From the NCBI GenBank assembly GCA_030762895.1, contig CM061062.1, positions 97,508,874 through 97,572,873 of the forward strand: a stretch of DNA of 64,000 bases, given 5' to 3'. Source of the DNA: Sophora flavescens (lineage: Eukaryota > Streptophyta > Magnoliopsida > Fabales > Fabaceae). The notes beneath the pieces were generated by a model. The model saw only the letters and a program-made list of their open reading frames with translations, was not told the DNA's origin and ran no database searches. The position numbers and the translations under genes were made by a program. Shown piece by piece: positions 11,292-21,380 of the stretch (the first letter of the stretch is position 1; each line of letters starts with the position of its first letter).

Positions 11292-12059
11292 TATTATCGT
11301 TGTTCTTAGCTAGCCAATGAGAAGATGTATCGAGCCCGATCAACTCATTTTGAGGATGTTGGGATCTCCGGAGATTAAGCTTTAGATCCTGAATATTGAA
11401 GTATCATGCATAATCTTCATAAAAGCTGACTGTACGGGTATGAAACCCATTTATATAATACTTGTTGATTCATCTATTAATATTTGGTAATTGTTAATAT
11501 GTTGATGTGATGCATGTATCGTGCATATGGTTATTGTGTCCAATCCATATATTGGTGTCTCACCCTTACAAATATATTAGGTTTCTTCTGGTTTTACTGT
11601 TGTACCTTGGTACTCTAGTACCGATGGTGCAGAGGAGTCTTCCTAAGTAGCTCGAAGACTTAGTTTTAAATGGTTGAAGGAGTATTCTGATTGGGGGATG
11701 GCCATGGGGGTCTCTCCAATGAATATTTGATAGAGTGACTAGCTTAGGAGTCTGGGTTGGGTCGTATATCTGAAGAGGCCGGTAAATGTAGTGTTATATG
11801 TATCAGTCTGCAGTTTACACTTTTCCCTTCGAATTTTGAAACTTTTGAGAGATGTTGTACGTTGTGGTGACTTTGTTCCAAATGCGACATTACTGTTTAA
11901 ATGTATGTATTTTGGTTTCAGAGTTATCCATAGAAGAAAATTTTTCATACCCCAGTCTTCTGACTTGAAAGAAAATAATTTCCCGAAAAACAACCAGCAA
12001 ACTATCTTTTAATTTAATTACGCATGTGTTACGTAGTAATGCATGGTGGGGGTGTTACA

Positions 12060-13136
12060 AAGTGCAACTAGGACAGCCCCCACCAAGCATAGCGCACGCC
12101 AATACCAGAGAAAGAATAACTTTTTACCCAGAAAATTAACAAGCAGACCACAAAAATAGCTCCACAAAGATAAAGAGAGCTAAACACCCGCACACCAAGG
12201 GGAACCAAAATAAGCGCATCACCAACCTAAAAAACCAAGAAAAGAGACAACACTTATAGCCACTATTATAAAAGGAAATGAGAGCAACCAAAACTGTGAT
12301 ATTGGCTACTTGTGACATATGGTTCTTTATACTTGCTACAACGAATCCTCTTTGGTCTGAAAGAAACCATACACACAAAAGCCTTTAAAACAGGACTACA
12401 TTGAGAAAGCTCCCAGAATCAAAACCTCTCAGCCAGTTAAAGTGAACAGGACACCCCTCATCACAACTTCAACAAAAAGTGGATAGCCACCTGCCCTTTT
12501 GCATAGAGTAATAGAAGAACCAAACCAAAGCATAATCGAGCTAAGAAAAGCATCACTTCTTGACCAATGAAGACATCAATTAAGTAACGAGCCAAGCCAA
12601 AATTATTTACTTGTTAATACCCCAGTCCTTCGGTGATGGAAAAATAATCCCAACTCAGACATTCCTCTTGGCTCAAATCACAATGATAGATTAACATGAA
12701 AAAACCCCAGCACAAACATAATGTTATAACCCTTCTCAATCACCACAATACCAGGCCGTTTCAATTAGAATATCACCAAACAATAATTACAAAATTCCAC
12801 TTTCAAGCTGAAACACCTGGGGAACCACCCAAACTAATCTTTCATGGCCATTGCAGGGGGACTCACTTGAGAATTACATGAGCTTGAGCCACTAAACCCT
12901 GAGAACCAACTTAATCAAGTGAAAGGATTTAGCAAAAAGTTCCGGAACCAGGACAAGATTCTGACTCTACTCACGCACCCATTTGAAGTATTTCACTTTC
13001 TCACCACTTTGTCATTTCACACCCCAAAAATCAAAAGAAAACCCCTCACCCCCATATTAGTAACTCTCACAGACCCCATCCATCCAGAATTTAACCCAAA
13101 CATTTCAATGCTCCACAATCACCCTGCAAAGAAGAA
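12060..13136. other. Unassigned stretch between LTR A and the copia element
   Basis: No transposon ends or convincing exon are seen. A minus-strand frame (12136-12378, 80 residues, hydrophobic) is present but unrecognised. Because the copia target duplication (AGAGA) joins this stretch directly to 20409 and on to the LINE 3' end, it may be LINE 3' untranslated or flanking sequence; that is inference only. Confidence 0.4.
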
Positions 13137-13141
13137 AGAGA

Positions 13142-13381
13142 TGTGAAAATTGTATCGAGTAACTGAAAATTCTTTGTATTGATTCTCATTCAATTGAGTA
13201 ATTTTTGTGTGTAGACATGCCTATCGACTCTCACTTATATAAACAAAGATAGTTGAGCTTCTAAGCTACCAATATCATAAGTTTGTTACAACAAACTAAC
13301 TTACTTATCTAAGCTATAACCAATCCTAACCGCAACAGATTAAAACTAACTTAACTAACATAACAGGAACTACTTTCTTCA
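13142..13381 (-). repeat. copia 3' LTR
   Basis: 240 bp with plus-strand ends TGTGAAAA...TTCTTCA. It is the same length as and nearly identical to 20164-20403. Confidence 0.93.
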
Positions 13382-13388
13382 CTCCCCT

Positions 13389-14452
13389 TCAAGTTGGAGC
13401 ATGTAAATTCACAATGTCCAACTTGGAAAGAAGTAGTTTTAATCCGTCTCTGCCTAGTGGCTTGGTCAACATGTCTGCAATTTGATCTTTGGTACTGATC
13501 TTGAGTGGTTCAACTTCTTTGGACTGAACTCTTTCTCTCACAAAGTAGCAATCCATCTCCACATGTTTGGTTCTCTCGTGGAAGATTGGATTGACAGTTA
13601 TGTGTAATGCTGCTTGATTGTCACAAAATAGTGAGGTAGGGCCTTCTTGACACATTGTTAACTCACTTAGTAACCATCTAAGCCAAACAATTTCATTGAC
13701 AGTGGCTGCCATGGACCTATACTCGGCTTCAGCAGAGGATTTAGCTACTACTATTTACCTTTTAGTTTACCATGATATAAGTGCTCTTCCAAGAGTGATT
13801 AGGTATCCTGTGCAAGATCTTCTAGTAATTGGACATCCTCCCCAATCCGCATCACGATAAGCTTTAAGTTGAAGGTCATTGTTGCTTGGAAGAAGGAGAC
13901 GTTGACCTGGAGTAGTTTTGATATACCTTAATACCCTTTCTACTGCATCCATATGAATCTTCTTTGGAGAAGTCATAAATTGGCAGAGTGTGTTCACTGA
14001 ATAAGTAATGTTTGACCTGGTTATAGTAAGATATAGAAGTCTCCCTAATATTCTTCTGTATCTGGTTGCATCCACATCAGCTTCATCAGTGTTTGTCCTT
14101 AGGTTGCAGTGCTGTTCCATGGGGATTTTGTTTGGTTTGCAGCTTTGCATTCTGGTCTGTTTTAGGATGTTAATAGCATACTTTCTCTGGTTTAGCATGA
14201 TTCCTTTGATGATCGAGCCACCTCAATCCCTAAGAAGCACTTTAGTACTCCTAAGTCTTTAATGATGAATTTCTTATCCAAGAAAGTCTTGACCTGTTGC
14301 ATAAGATTCAAATTTTTACCAGCTAGAATGACATCATCAACATATATCAATGCTGTGAGGAAAACTCCCTGTTTGTTATATATGAAAAGTGAATGATCAG
14401 CCCGAGACTGTCTGAATCCCATGCTTTCCAAATCTGTGGTGAATTTTTGGTA
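13389..14452 (-). pseudogene. copia pol remnant: reverse transcriptase C-terminal half and RNase H
   Basis: Three frames read in order on the minus strand. 14192-14431 carries the RT active-site stretch LTALIYVDDVILAG and LGIEVARS. 13767-14198 carries LNQRKYAINIL, LGRLLYLTITR and the start of RNase H (AYRDADWGGCPITRRS). 13389-13712 ends with the RNase H part (LFCDNQAALHI, HVEMDCYFVRE, DMLTKPL). A stop separates the YVDD frame from the gag-RT frame at about 14440. A one-base shift lies near 14197. Two stops lie between 13713 and 13766. It is therefore dead. Confidence 0.9.
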
Positions 14453-15264
14453 TCAGTTCCTTGATGCTTGCTTTAAGCCATACAGTGACTTCTTGAGTTT
14501 GCAGACTCTAACATCACCTCCTTTTGCAAAACCGTGAGGCACTTTCATATAGATTTCCTCCGTTAAATCTCCATGAAGGAAGACATTGTTTACATCAAGT
14601 TGATGTACAATCCATCCTTTAGAGGCTGTTGTATCTAATGTTGGTTTGTGCATAGCTGAGATGAGTCTTTGTTGCTCATCTTCTGCCACTAAGTGATATG
14701 CATGTCCAAGGGAGAAGGTTGGTGCCATACCGAGGATTTGTGACTTCACTGTATTGAACACATCATCCAGCCCCATCAAGAAATCATATAGCTGTTCTCT
14801 TTCTTGCATCTTGATGAGATCCTTTTGGACTTCACACCTGCATCCACCACAAACACACTTGGGCCATGGTGAAATGGAGTGGATTTCATCCCACAATCCC
14901 TTCAGTTTTGTGTAATAGGCTGGAACTGAAAATTTTTCTTGCTTGAGCATAGTTATGGCTCCTCTAAGTTCACAGACTCGAGGAGCACTACCTTTTGCAA
15001 ATCTTTCTACAAGTTTTGTCCAAATTTCTTGTGCAGTGTTGGCATACCTTACACTATACAGGGTCTCTTTATCCATGCCACTCTTGAGCCACCTTTTTAC
15101 CATGGCATTGCACCTCTTCCAATGTGCAAGATGACGTGAATCAGCATGTGGCATAGGAATTGAACCATCTAAAAAACCAATTTTATACTTTGCATACAAG
15201 GCATTTTGCATGTCATTGACCCATTCCCCATAATTTGCATCATGGAGAGGTTCACTGACAAACA
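14453..15264 (-). pseudogene. copia gag fused to reverse transcriptase by deletion
   Basis: One open frame of about 270 residues. Residues 1-205 are copia Gag (VSEPLHDANYGEWVNDMQNA, GSIPMPHADS, IWTKLVERFAKG, the LKGLWDEIHS stretch). From about residue 213 (SKGWIVHQLDVNNVFLHGDL) it is RT. The Gag zinc knuckle, protease, integrase and RT N-terminus that normally lie between are gone, and the junction keeps the frame. The upstream part of gag is at 19949-20105, split off by CACTA-4. Confidence 0.85.
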
Positions 15265-15267
15265 CTT

Positions 15268-15565
15268 CACTACAACAGATTAGACTTTAGATAGCGTTTC
15301 CGTATGCCTTTTAATAGCGTTTGTAACCGCTATCTATTCTACCGCTATTAAAACTCGTTAGCAAAGATAGCATTTAGGAACTGCTATTAATAGGTGACTT
15401 TAGATAGCGTTTGTACACGGAAACGCTATCTAAAGTCAGACTTTAGATAGCGTTTCCTTGTACAAACGCTATCTAAAGTCTGACTTTAGATAGCGTTTCC
15501 TTATACAAACGCTATCTAAAGTCTGACTTTAGATAGCGTTTGTACAAGGAAACGCTATCTAAAGC
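15268..15565. repeat. CACTA-4 left subterminal palindromes
   Basis: Seven or so copies of GACTTTAGATAGCGTTT and its complement, in back-to-back pairs. Confidence 0.85.
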
Positions 15566-16483
15566 CCCCTTTTTTTTTTTTAATTTTATTTCTTAACTTT
15601 TACATCCATTATTCCTGCATATTTACACAAAAAAACCACAATTGTTGCAGTCAACACAATTGTTCAAAATGTGTTCAAAATATAAGTGTTCAATGCAAAG
15701 ACTTTGCATGTGTTTATGCAACGAAACCAAGAAACTATACAATCAAAGTGCAACACTCTATACAAAGAACTATATATATTTATATAACAATATATAAGTA
15801 CACCAATTTGTTTCTAAATTATTCAAATTCACACGATTAATACAAAATCAATGTGCTGAAACTATACAAGATATCAATCCTTAAGAAACCAAAATCGAAA
15901 ACCAACATACATCTACAATTAATCTACATTTACAGCTTTCGTTTGTTTTTCATGAGACCAAGACAACACCAAAGTAATGTGTCGAAATGTGATCCAAAGA
16001 CTCTGTAGCATACATACTGCATTTCCACCACAAAGACTAACTTTGTTACATTGGGATACAAGCAGACTAATTAGGTAAATACTACTCGGAGCAAGAAACA
16101 GAATTCAAATCAAGCATTAACAAAGTCTAACAAAAATAATAAGTTTGAACTTATTTTCTCCTAGCAATGACACATCAACTCGAAGGCATGTACCAAGGAA
16201 AAACAAATACATAGATAGTTTGGGGTTGATAAATATAAAGCATTATTCACATACCAATGAGTATTGCTGCAACTACATCGTGATCAATTTGACATAATCA
16301 AACGAACTTTTCAACAATATAGCGACACCACTCTTCCTTGACTTCGGATAGTTGAGCGGTGGAGTATGTGGAGCATTTGAAGTCGTGGAAGTATCTGCGA
16401 CATAAAAATTAAATAAATTAAGTTACAATTGCTAAAACATTTGAACAGTCACAGTTAAAAGCTAAGTAAACAACATACCGCCA
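15566..16483. other. CACTA-4 non-coding stretch
   Basis: AT-rich DNA between the subterminal repeats and the protease exons. I see no exon or repeat in it beyond short AT tracts; it is probably 3' untranslated and spacer sequence of the C48 gene. Confidence 0.5.
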
Positions 16484-17205
16484 TTGGTATTTTAACTTGG
16501 TTCTGCAAGATAGTCTCCTTCATGAAACGCATGACATAGTACCCACAATCTGTACTGTTGGGTTGTCTTGGGCACTATAAAAAATAAAATTTATCTAATT
16601 GCGCATTAAGTTTTTGCAAATATACCTGTATCTGAATCCATTTAATGTTGGTTGCCTTTAAACGCGGCACCTTAGCTCCGATATTTGCGCGATAAACTTG
16701 CAAACCACTAATCACAAAATCAAACAGACTTCATTAAGAAACATATTTTCAATCATCACAAACACACGCATGCTCACGTATCGAATGTAATCATAGAAAA
16801 TCAGAAATATAAAAACATGCTTACGTATCGAATGCATTCTTTAATTCCAGGCGATCCCTAGGATCAACATACAAGGGATCCAGATAGTAAATAATCTCTT
16901 CAACAATATTTATCGCGCACAACACCCAATGATTCCTACAAAAATGTTGAGATAACAAATCCTAAGCACCTCAACTTTTATGTAATTCATTATTGTGAAT
17001 TAAGTCCTATAGGATAAGCGACTTACCCAACATTGCATGGCGCTAAAAACAAGGGCTGATATTCTCTTTCTTTAGTTGCAAACCGGTCAGCTAGATACGT
17101 TGGCTGTGAATCCCTCCCGAAGTAGCCGTATGTATTTGTTTGGTGTGGGGACAAGAACAGAAACCTCCTCGTTATTTCCTTTGGAAGCAACAATTCTTCA
17201 TACAA
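16484..17205 (-). pseudogene. CACTA-4 Ulp1-like C48 cysteine protease gene, four exons
   Basis: Read on the minus strand, exons lie at about 17205-17023, 16935-16825, 16709-16627 and 16573-16484, separated by short introns with plausible GT/AG ends. The catalytic features of a C48 (SUMO-protease fold) peptidase are visible: His in NHWVLCAIN (second exon), Asp in the DPLYVDPRD stretch, the oxyanion Gln in CPRQPNSTDCG, and the Cys in DCGYYVMRF (codon 16545-16547). Many plant CACTA elements carry such a domain in their second gene; its role in transposition is not settled. No stop is seen in the exons I read, but the N-terminal part of the gene is mostly gone. Confidence 0.8.
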
Positions 17206-17650
17206 ATACCTTCAATTAAAATATAAAAATGGATTACACCAATGACATACATCAATATTTAAATGGAAAGACTAAAAAAATATTGTACACTTTAAACCTG
17301 ATTTATTACCTGATATATGCGGATATAACGGAGGCAGATACCCATTCATGATTTACAACTTCTCTGATATTTTCAGTATTGAGCATCTCAATGAAATGGT
17401 TGCCAAAAATATTTTGTTCCATCTCTACGTACAATTGGTCAAAGATTTTTCATATTCTTTCGTTCATGTATTTTAAGGAAATTCAAATATTCCGGGAGAA
17501 GTTGTAGTTGAACCAGCAGTGGGTGGGTTGGCCTCGAGTTGCCTCCTTTATTTTCCGGGGTTGTAATTGACTCCTTTGTATATCCAGGACACTCTGCCCT
17601 TGCCTTTAGCTTTTGCGGGTGCCTGGAAATTTTGCATTTCAATATGCCGC

Positions 17651-17929
17651 TTAGTGATCAACTAATGTAATCCATATATGCCGTATATGAAAAGGTGGAA
17701 AAATGCAATTGCATACCATATTAATTACAACCACGAGATCAATTGGCCATGCCACATAAGTACCTATTGCATCTCCTCTCATCATCACATCCGCATCAAC
17801 GATAGGTACCGGCAATGGCGCATCCCCCTCAGTTGCAACATCAACTCCAACTTTCACATGGTTAAGGGGTACTGGTCCAGTGTGCAGTGTAACACCCGGC
17901 TCATTGTATACTTTACCCATAGCAACCAT
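17651..17929 (-). pseudogene. CACTA-4 second-gene middle domain
   Basis: A 92-residue frame with VAMGKVYN, LHTGPVPLNHVKVGVDVATEG, APLPVPIVDADV and YVAWPIDLVV. The same pattern (VALGRAHN, HHCLLPDDQVRVVVEI, ARVPVPTEEV, FIPWPRRLV) occurs in CACTA-6 at 52075-52464, also upstream of a C48 domain. It is the conserved region between the plant-transposase part and the protease of CACTA second genes. Function unknown. Confidence 0.65.
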
Positions 17930-18074
17930 ACGATAGTTTGGGGTCGATAAATATAGCTGACATGAGTTGACGCCCTAATCCAATGATAGATTAATAAGCT
18001 GTGAATTAAGGCATCCAATTGAATGTATTTAACTGCGAATGCAATACTAGTAAAAAAAAAAGGCATGCATTACC

Positions 18075-18170
18075 TCTGGAAGCATGCCGAACTGCAAAAC
18101 TAATGAACTCTTTCACCCCATCCTCATACTCCTTCGTTAAACGATTGGCAGACATCCATTTCCGATCCAT
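18075..18170 (-). pseudogene. CACTA-4 transposase N-terminal exon remnant
   Basis: Minus-strand ATG at 18170-18168 gives MDRKWMSANRLTKEYEDGVK, followed by EFISFAVRHAS. This is the start of the transposase-associated domain, equivalent to 3658 in CACTA-1 and 58641 in CACTA-6. The rest of the transposase is deleted; the next coding sequence downstream is the middle of the second gene. Confidence 0.75.
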
Positions 18171-18203
18171 GCTGAAAAAGAAGAAAGACTGAAGTCAGAG
18201 TCT

Positions 18204-18455
18204 GTCACGGCCTGGCCGTGATATCCATCACGGCCGTGACCCAAAACCACCACAAGTCAGAGCACATCACGGCCCAGCCGTGAAATTCTTCACGGCCATA
18301 ACAGAGACCGTCACGGCCTGGCCGTGATATCCATCACGGCCGTGACCCAAAACCACCACAAGTCAGAGCACATCACGGCCCAGCCGTGAAATTCTTCACG
18401 GCCATAACAGAGACCGTCACGGCCTGGCCGTGATATCCATCACTGCCGTGACGCG
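18204..18455. repeat. 106-bp tandem repeat rich in TCACGGCC palindromes
   Basis: Two full 106-bp units (18204-18309, 18310-18415) and a partial third, each with three or four palindromes such as TCACGGCCTGGCCGTGA and ATCACGGCCGTGAC. It lies between the transposase N-terminal exon (minus strand, ends 34 bp away) and the phytocyanin promoter fragment (plus strand), so it could serve either. Confidence 0.85.
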
Positions 18456-18527
18456 CATTACTTGGACCTGAAGAAACCAAAATAGATCAGATTTTGAGTT
18501 GGTTTGGGACTCTAACTTCCCAATTTC

Positions 18528-18535
18528 TATAAATA
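18528..18535 (+). promoter_or_regulatory. TATA box of captured phytocyanin fragment
   Basis: TATAAATA, 160 bp upstream of the phytocyanin ATG at 18695, in the same orientation. Confidence 0.5.
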
Positions 18536-18694
18536 AGGATCAAGGCATCGAGATCGGGGGATACACAATACACATTGGATGAGATCCATAACAACTAGGA
18601 CTTAGGCATAGGTTATTATGCACACTATAATAACTATATATTATATTATATATACCTCAATACACACTCATTCACTACTTGCTTCTATTTCCTC

Positions 18695-18862
18695 ATGGAG
18701 CTTGAGAGACCTATATGCCTCTTCTTGGTTCTCATTAGTCTCTTCTCAAGCTCCCAAGCCTACAAATTCTATGTTGGTGGAAAAGATGGATGGGTGTTGA
18801 ACCCTTCGTGGATTATAATCAATGGTCATGAAGGAGCAGGTTCCAAGTTAGTGACTCTCTAG
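18695..18862 (+). pseudogene. Captured first exon of an early-nodulin-like phytocyanin
   Basis: The 55-residue frame starts with a signal peptide (MELERPICLFLVLISLFSSS, then QA) and goes directly into the phytocyanin start YKFYVGGKDGWVLNPS, typical of early nodulin-like (ENODL) proteins of the cell surface. After Trp39 the frame is shifted by an indel. In the other frame the family text resumes (NQWS, a stop, then RSRFQVSDSL) up to a consensus donor site GGTAAG at 18862-18867. So the piece is promoter, 5' leader, exon 1 and the start of the intron of a host gene. The orientation is opposite to the CACTA genes. The rest of the phytocyanin domain is absent. Confidence 0.8.
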
Positions 18863-18867
18863 GTAAG

Positions 18868-19650
18868 CAAAGATCAATTACTATGGCTGATCCACATGAG
18901 TTTAAGCTAGATCTACATATATAATGGTTTCTCAAAACTTATGAAGCCAAAACAGGATATAAATGCAAAATGAAAGCACCAAAGAAGGGCAAACTGAAAG
19001 ATCAATATAAGTGCAAGAATCAAACCCGGACCCATAGCTCACAAAACAAACTCAATTTTATTAAAATCAATTCTACAAAATCAATTATATCCAAAATCAC
19101 ATTTGTCAAACGCTCATCCAAACACACACTATAAAGAATTAAAGATAAAACTTCATAGCACAAGAGAAAACCAATTGTAAACAGCACAAAAGTAACACAA
19201 CCAAAACACACAAAGAATACGAGAGAGAGAGGGAGCTGCTGATCGAAAGTTGTAGAATCCCCAAAAAACGCATAACCTCACTTCACTACGAGCTCGACAT
19301 TCAACACACCCAGCTTCTAATTTCCGAAAATCACGTTCCCGTGTTAAAACTTTTCCCACTTTACTTCCATTTTCAAGCAACCAAAACTACCTCAAAAACT
19401 CAAAGCATTCCGCACCAAACAAATCACAAACCTACAAATCTAGAGCATACCCGGATGGCACATCAAGCATAAAAAGCTAAATTTGCAACGAAGAAGAGAG
19501 AAATAACCTGCAACTTGAGCTAACCCAACGAAACCTGCAATGGCGAAGCGGCAGTGAGACCTAAGAAATGAGGAAGGAAAAAGAGATGGCATGCAGAGGG
19601 AAGGAAACAGGGGGAGGGAAGGCCGAGCGCGCGTATTTTTTATCGGGAAG
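18868..19650. other. CACTA-4 stretch upstream of right subterminal repeats
   Basis: Probably phytocyanin intron remnant at first, then CACTA leader sequence on the minus strand. Short ORFs here match nothing I know. A GA-rich tract lies at 19560-19630. Confidence 0.4.
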
Positions 19651-19654
19651 ACCT

Positions 19655-19945
19655 AAGATAGCGTTTCCTACAGAAACGCTATCTTAGGTGATACCTAAGA
19701 TAGCGTTTCCTTCAGGAAACGCTATCTTAGGTATCACCTAAGATAGCGTTTCAGTGTGGAACCGCTATCTTTTCCTAAGTGACACTTTTAATAGCGGTTC
19801 CACACGGAAACGCTATCTTAGGTTATACCTAAGATAGCGTTTCCCTTAGGGAAACGCTATTAAAAGTCCCCCATCACTTTTAATAGCATTTCCACACGGA
19901 AATGCTATTAAAGGTGCGTTATTAAAAGTCTATTTTGTTGTAGTG
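19655..19945. repeat. CACTA-4 right subterminal palindromes
   Basis: Repeated CCTAAGATAGCGTTTCC and complement, ending at the terminus TGTTGTAGTG. Confidence 0.85.
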
Positions 19946-19948
19946 CTT

Positions 19949-20105
19949 GCCCAGGATGGTCCGAAGCATGAAGATAATATGGAGACATAGCATCAATGGA
20001 ACTGTTATTACCTGCAGTATGTTCTTCATTGATCTTTTTCTTAGTTGAAGAAGACTCTAGTTCTTCTTTAGCTTCAGTTTCTGAATCTTCTGAATCTTTT
20101 ATCAT
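19949..20105 (-). pseudogene. copia gag N-terminus
   Basis: Minus-strand ATG at 20105 starts a frame rich in Glu/Ser (MIKDSEDSETEAKEELESSS) that reaches SPYYLHASDHPGQAL, the standard Gag start just before VSEPLHDANY at 15264. The two pieces join when CACTA-4 and one copy of its CTT duplication are removed. The start codon lies about 60 bp inside the 5' LTR. Confidence 0.8.
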
Positions 20106-20163
20106 GATGGATCAAGAAACTTTATACAAGAACCGCTAGGATCTTATTTGCTATGTGATACCA

Positions 20164-20403
20164 TGCGAAAACCGTATCGAGTAATTGAAAATTCTTTGTA
20201 TTGATTCTCATTCAATTGAGTAATTGTTGTGTGTATACATGCCTATCAACTCTCACTTATATAGACAAAGATAGCTGAGCTTCTAAGCTACCCATATCAT
20301 AAGTTTGTTACAACAAACTAACTTACATATCTAAGCTGTAACCAATCCTAATTGCAACAGATAAAAACTAACTTAACTAACATAACAGAAACTACTTTCT
20401 TCA
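20164..20403 (-). repeat. copia 5' LTR
   Basis: 240 bp, the pair of 13142-13381, followed on the minus strand by the primer-binding site TGGTATCACATAG. Confidence 0.93.
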
Positions 20404-20778
20404 AGAGAAGAAACCAATCCAGCATAACAGGTTAAAAAAACAGAGAGAAAGGAAACCTCACAGCCACTCGTATAAGTGTTTCAGACATTTTTGTCACTAC
20501 TATGTTGCACTCACTCACTGTGGGTCACTCAGTCACAAACAATTTGGTCTCACCCATGCATCCTGGCCCTTGTCCTACCGGCACCAAAGGGTAACACATG
20601 TGTTAAGCTATAAACCCTGCAAAGACAGTGAGTCACAAGAACCAGAAAATTAGTTCAAGTTAAAAAAAAAACTTTTTGAGTACCAAAACAAAACCAATCA
20701 GCCAACATTTACTTTAGACACCCTAATGGATTTATACACCAAGCTGCAAAGAAGAATTTCCAATCTTTAACCGCAGCC
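20404..20778 (-). pseudogene. LINE 3' end (C-terminal codons and 3' untranslated region)
   Basis: On the minus strand 20778-20709 reads AVKDWKFFFAAWCINPLGCL and a stop, a typical LINE C-terminus of the (F)xxWCxNPLxC type. It continues the LINE frame that breaks off at 33118 (SWSWLA). The two are separated by solo LTR B and its 5-bp target duplication. Downstream sequence to 20404 looks like a 3' untranslated region. Confidence 0.75.
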
Positions 20779-21373
20779 TGTAACACCCTTTTTTCGTATG
20801 CTTCTTTATCAGTAAATACATGCTTTAATGTGTTTATTTTTGATAAAATACAGAGGATGATTTTATTTAAAATAAAATCATTTTCTTGTGTTGTTTTACC
20901 GTATGAAGTCACAGTAAAATTTTCGGTCGAAAATTCAGACGAAAACCGGTCTGGATTCTCACTGCCAGTACAACTTTACTGAGCTAGAGACCAAATTTTA
21001 ATCTGTGAACGAGACGGTTAATGTTTTTATGATGTTTTGTGTGGGTTTGGAGTTTTTCGAAAAATCTTGTTCGGGGCCAAATCTTAGGGACTTCCCGGGC
21101 GAAATCGTCGGGAAATACAATCGGGGAAGTCATCTGATACGCAATGAAGCAGGGAATCAAGAGGATGAAGTGACATGAAGTGACTTGATGTGAAGGTTAT
21201 GACACATCTCAAGAGGTGAATCATGACTTTTTTTCAAAAATCTCACTTTTTCATCTTTCTCTCTCCAATCACATCACATTACCTTAACTCCTTATCCTCT
21301 CTACAAGCAACCCCCCTTCTTTCTTCTCTTCTTTCTTCCTCTCCCAAAACCTAGACCCTCTCCTCTCACTCTC

Positions 21374-21380
21374 TATAAAC
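21374..21380 (+). promoter_or_regulatory. TATA box of LTR B
   Basis: TATAAAC about 595 bp after the LTR start, in the same context as in LTRs A and D. Confidence 0.5.

Larger units (their letters stand above)
1..12059 (+). mobile_element. LTR A: long gypsy-type LTR (right part), split by three nested elements
   Basis: The LTR segments visible are 1-27, 5990-7547, 8553-9835 and 11292-12059; the rest is nested elements. It ends GGGGGTGTTACA, the inverted counterpart of the TGTAACACC start of the related LTRs at 20779, 40345 and 49369. It shares their order of parts: TATA box, a leader with imperfect repeats of about 120 bp built round TGATCATGGACTTGAGCTCC (6520-7100), the GGTAAG motif near 7453, CGAGACGTCGCTTCTAG near 9277, and short AGTCCTAATC repeats. 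The 5' end lies left of the window. No primer-binding site follows 12059, so this is a solo or 3' LTR. Unlike LTRs B and C it keeps no acidic ORF before its end (near 11560-11760). Confidence 0.75.
15268..19945 (-). mobile_element. CACTA-4: defective CACTA carrying a phytocyanin gene piece
   Basis: Ends are CACTACAACA and TGTTGTAGTG, with target duplication CTT (15265-15267, 19946-19948). Subterminal palindromes are built on GATAGCGTTTCC / GGAAACGCTATC. Minus-strand remnants are the transposase N-terminal exon (18075-18170), a mid-domain frame (17651-17929) and a multi-exon C48 protease (16484-17205). The TNP2 catalytic region is missing. A plus-strand phytocyanin promoter and first exon lies at 18520-18862. 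It is inserted in copia gag. Confidence 0.93.
13142..20403 (-). mobile_element. Ty1/copia LTR retrotransposon, internally deleted
   Basis: Two 240-bp LTRs (13142-13381, 20164-20403) are flanked by target duplication AGAGA (13137-13141, 20404-20408). On the minus strand the primer-binding site TGGTATCACATAG follows the 5' LTR (plus-strand 20151-20163), matching the tRNA-Met type TGGTATCA. A purine-rich tract precedes the 3' LTR (plus-strand CTCCCCTTC, 13382-13390). Coding order on the minus strand is gag, RT, RNase H. Protease, integrase and the start of RT are missing. CACTA-4 is inserted in gag. Confidence 0.94.

Noticed and set aside
10317..11309. Several ORFs of 100-200 residues on both strands
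   Set aside because: They are read-through of the CGACGG/CCGTCG subterminal repeats of CACTA-3; the protein text (ATAKAVAN, ATALAVAN) simply repeats the palindrome.
12136..12378. 80-residue hydrophobic minus-strand ORF as a membrane protein gene
   Set aside because: No recognised family, no upstream gene structure; probably LINE-flanking sequence. Left unassigned.
17678..17950. Plus-strand ORF of 90 residues
   Set aside because: Antisense of the CACTA-4 second-gene middle domain, which has a homologous frame in CACTA-6.
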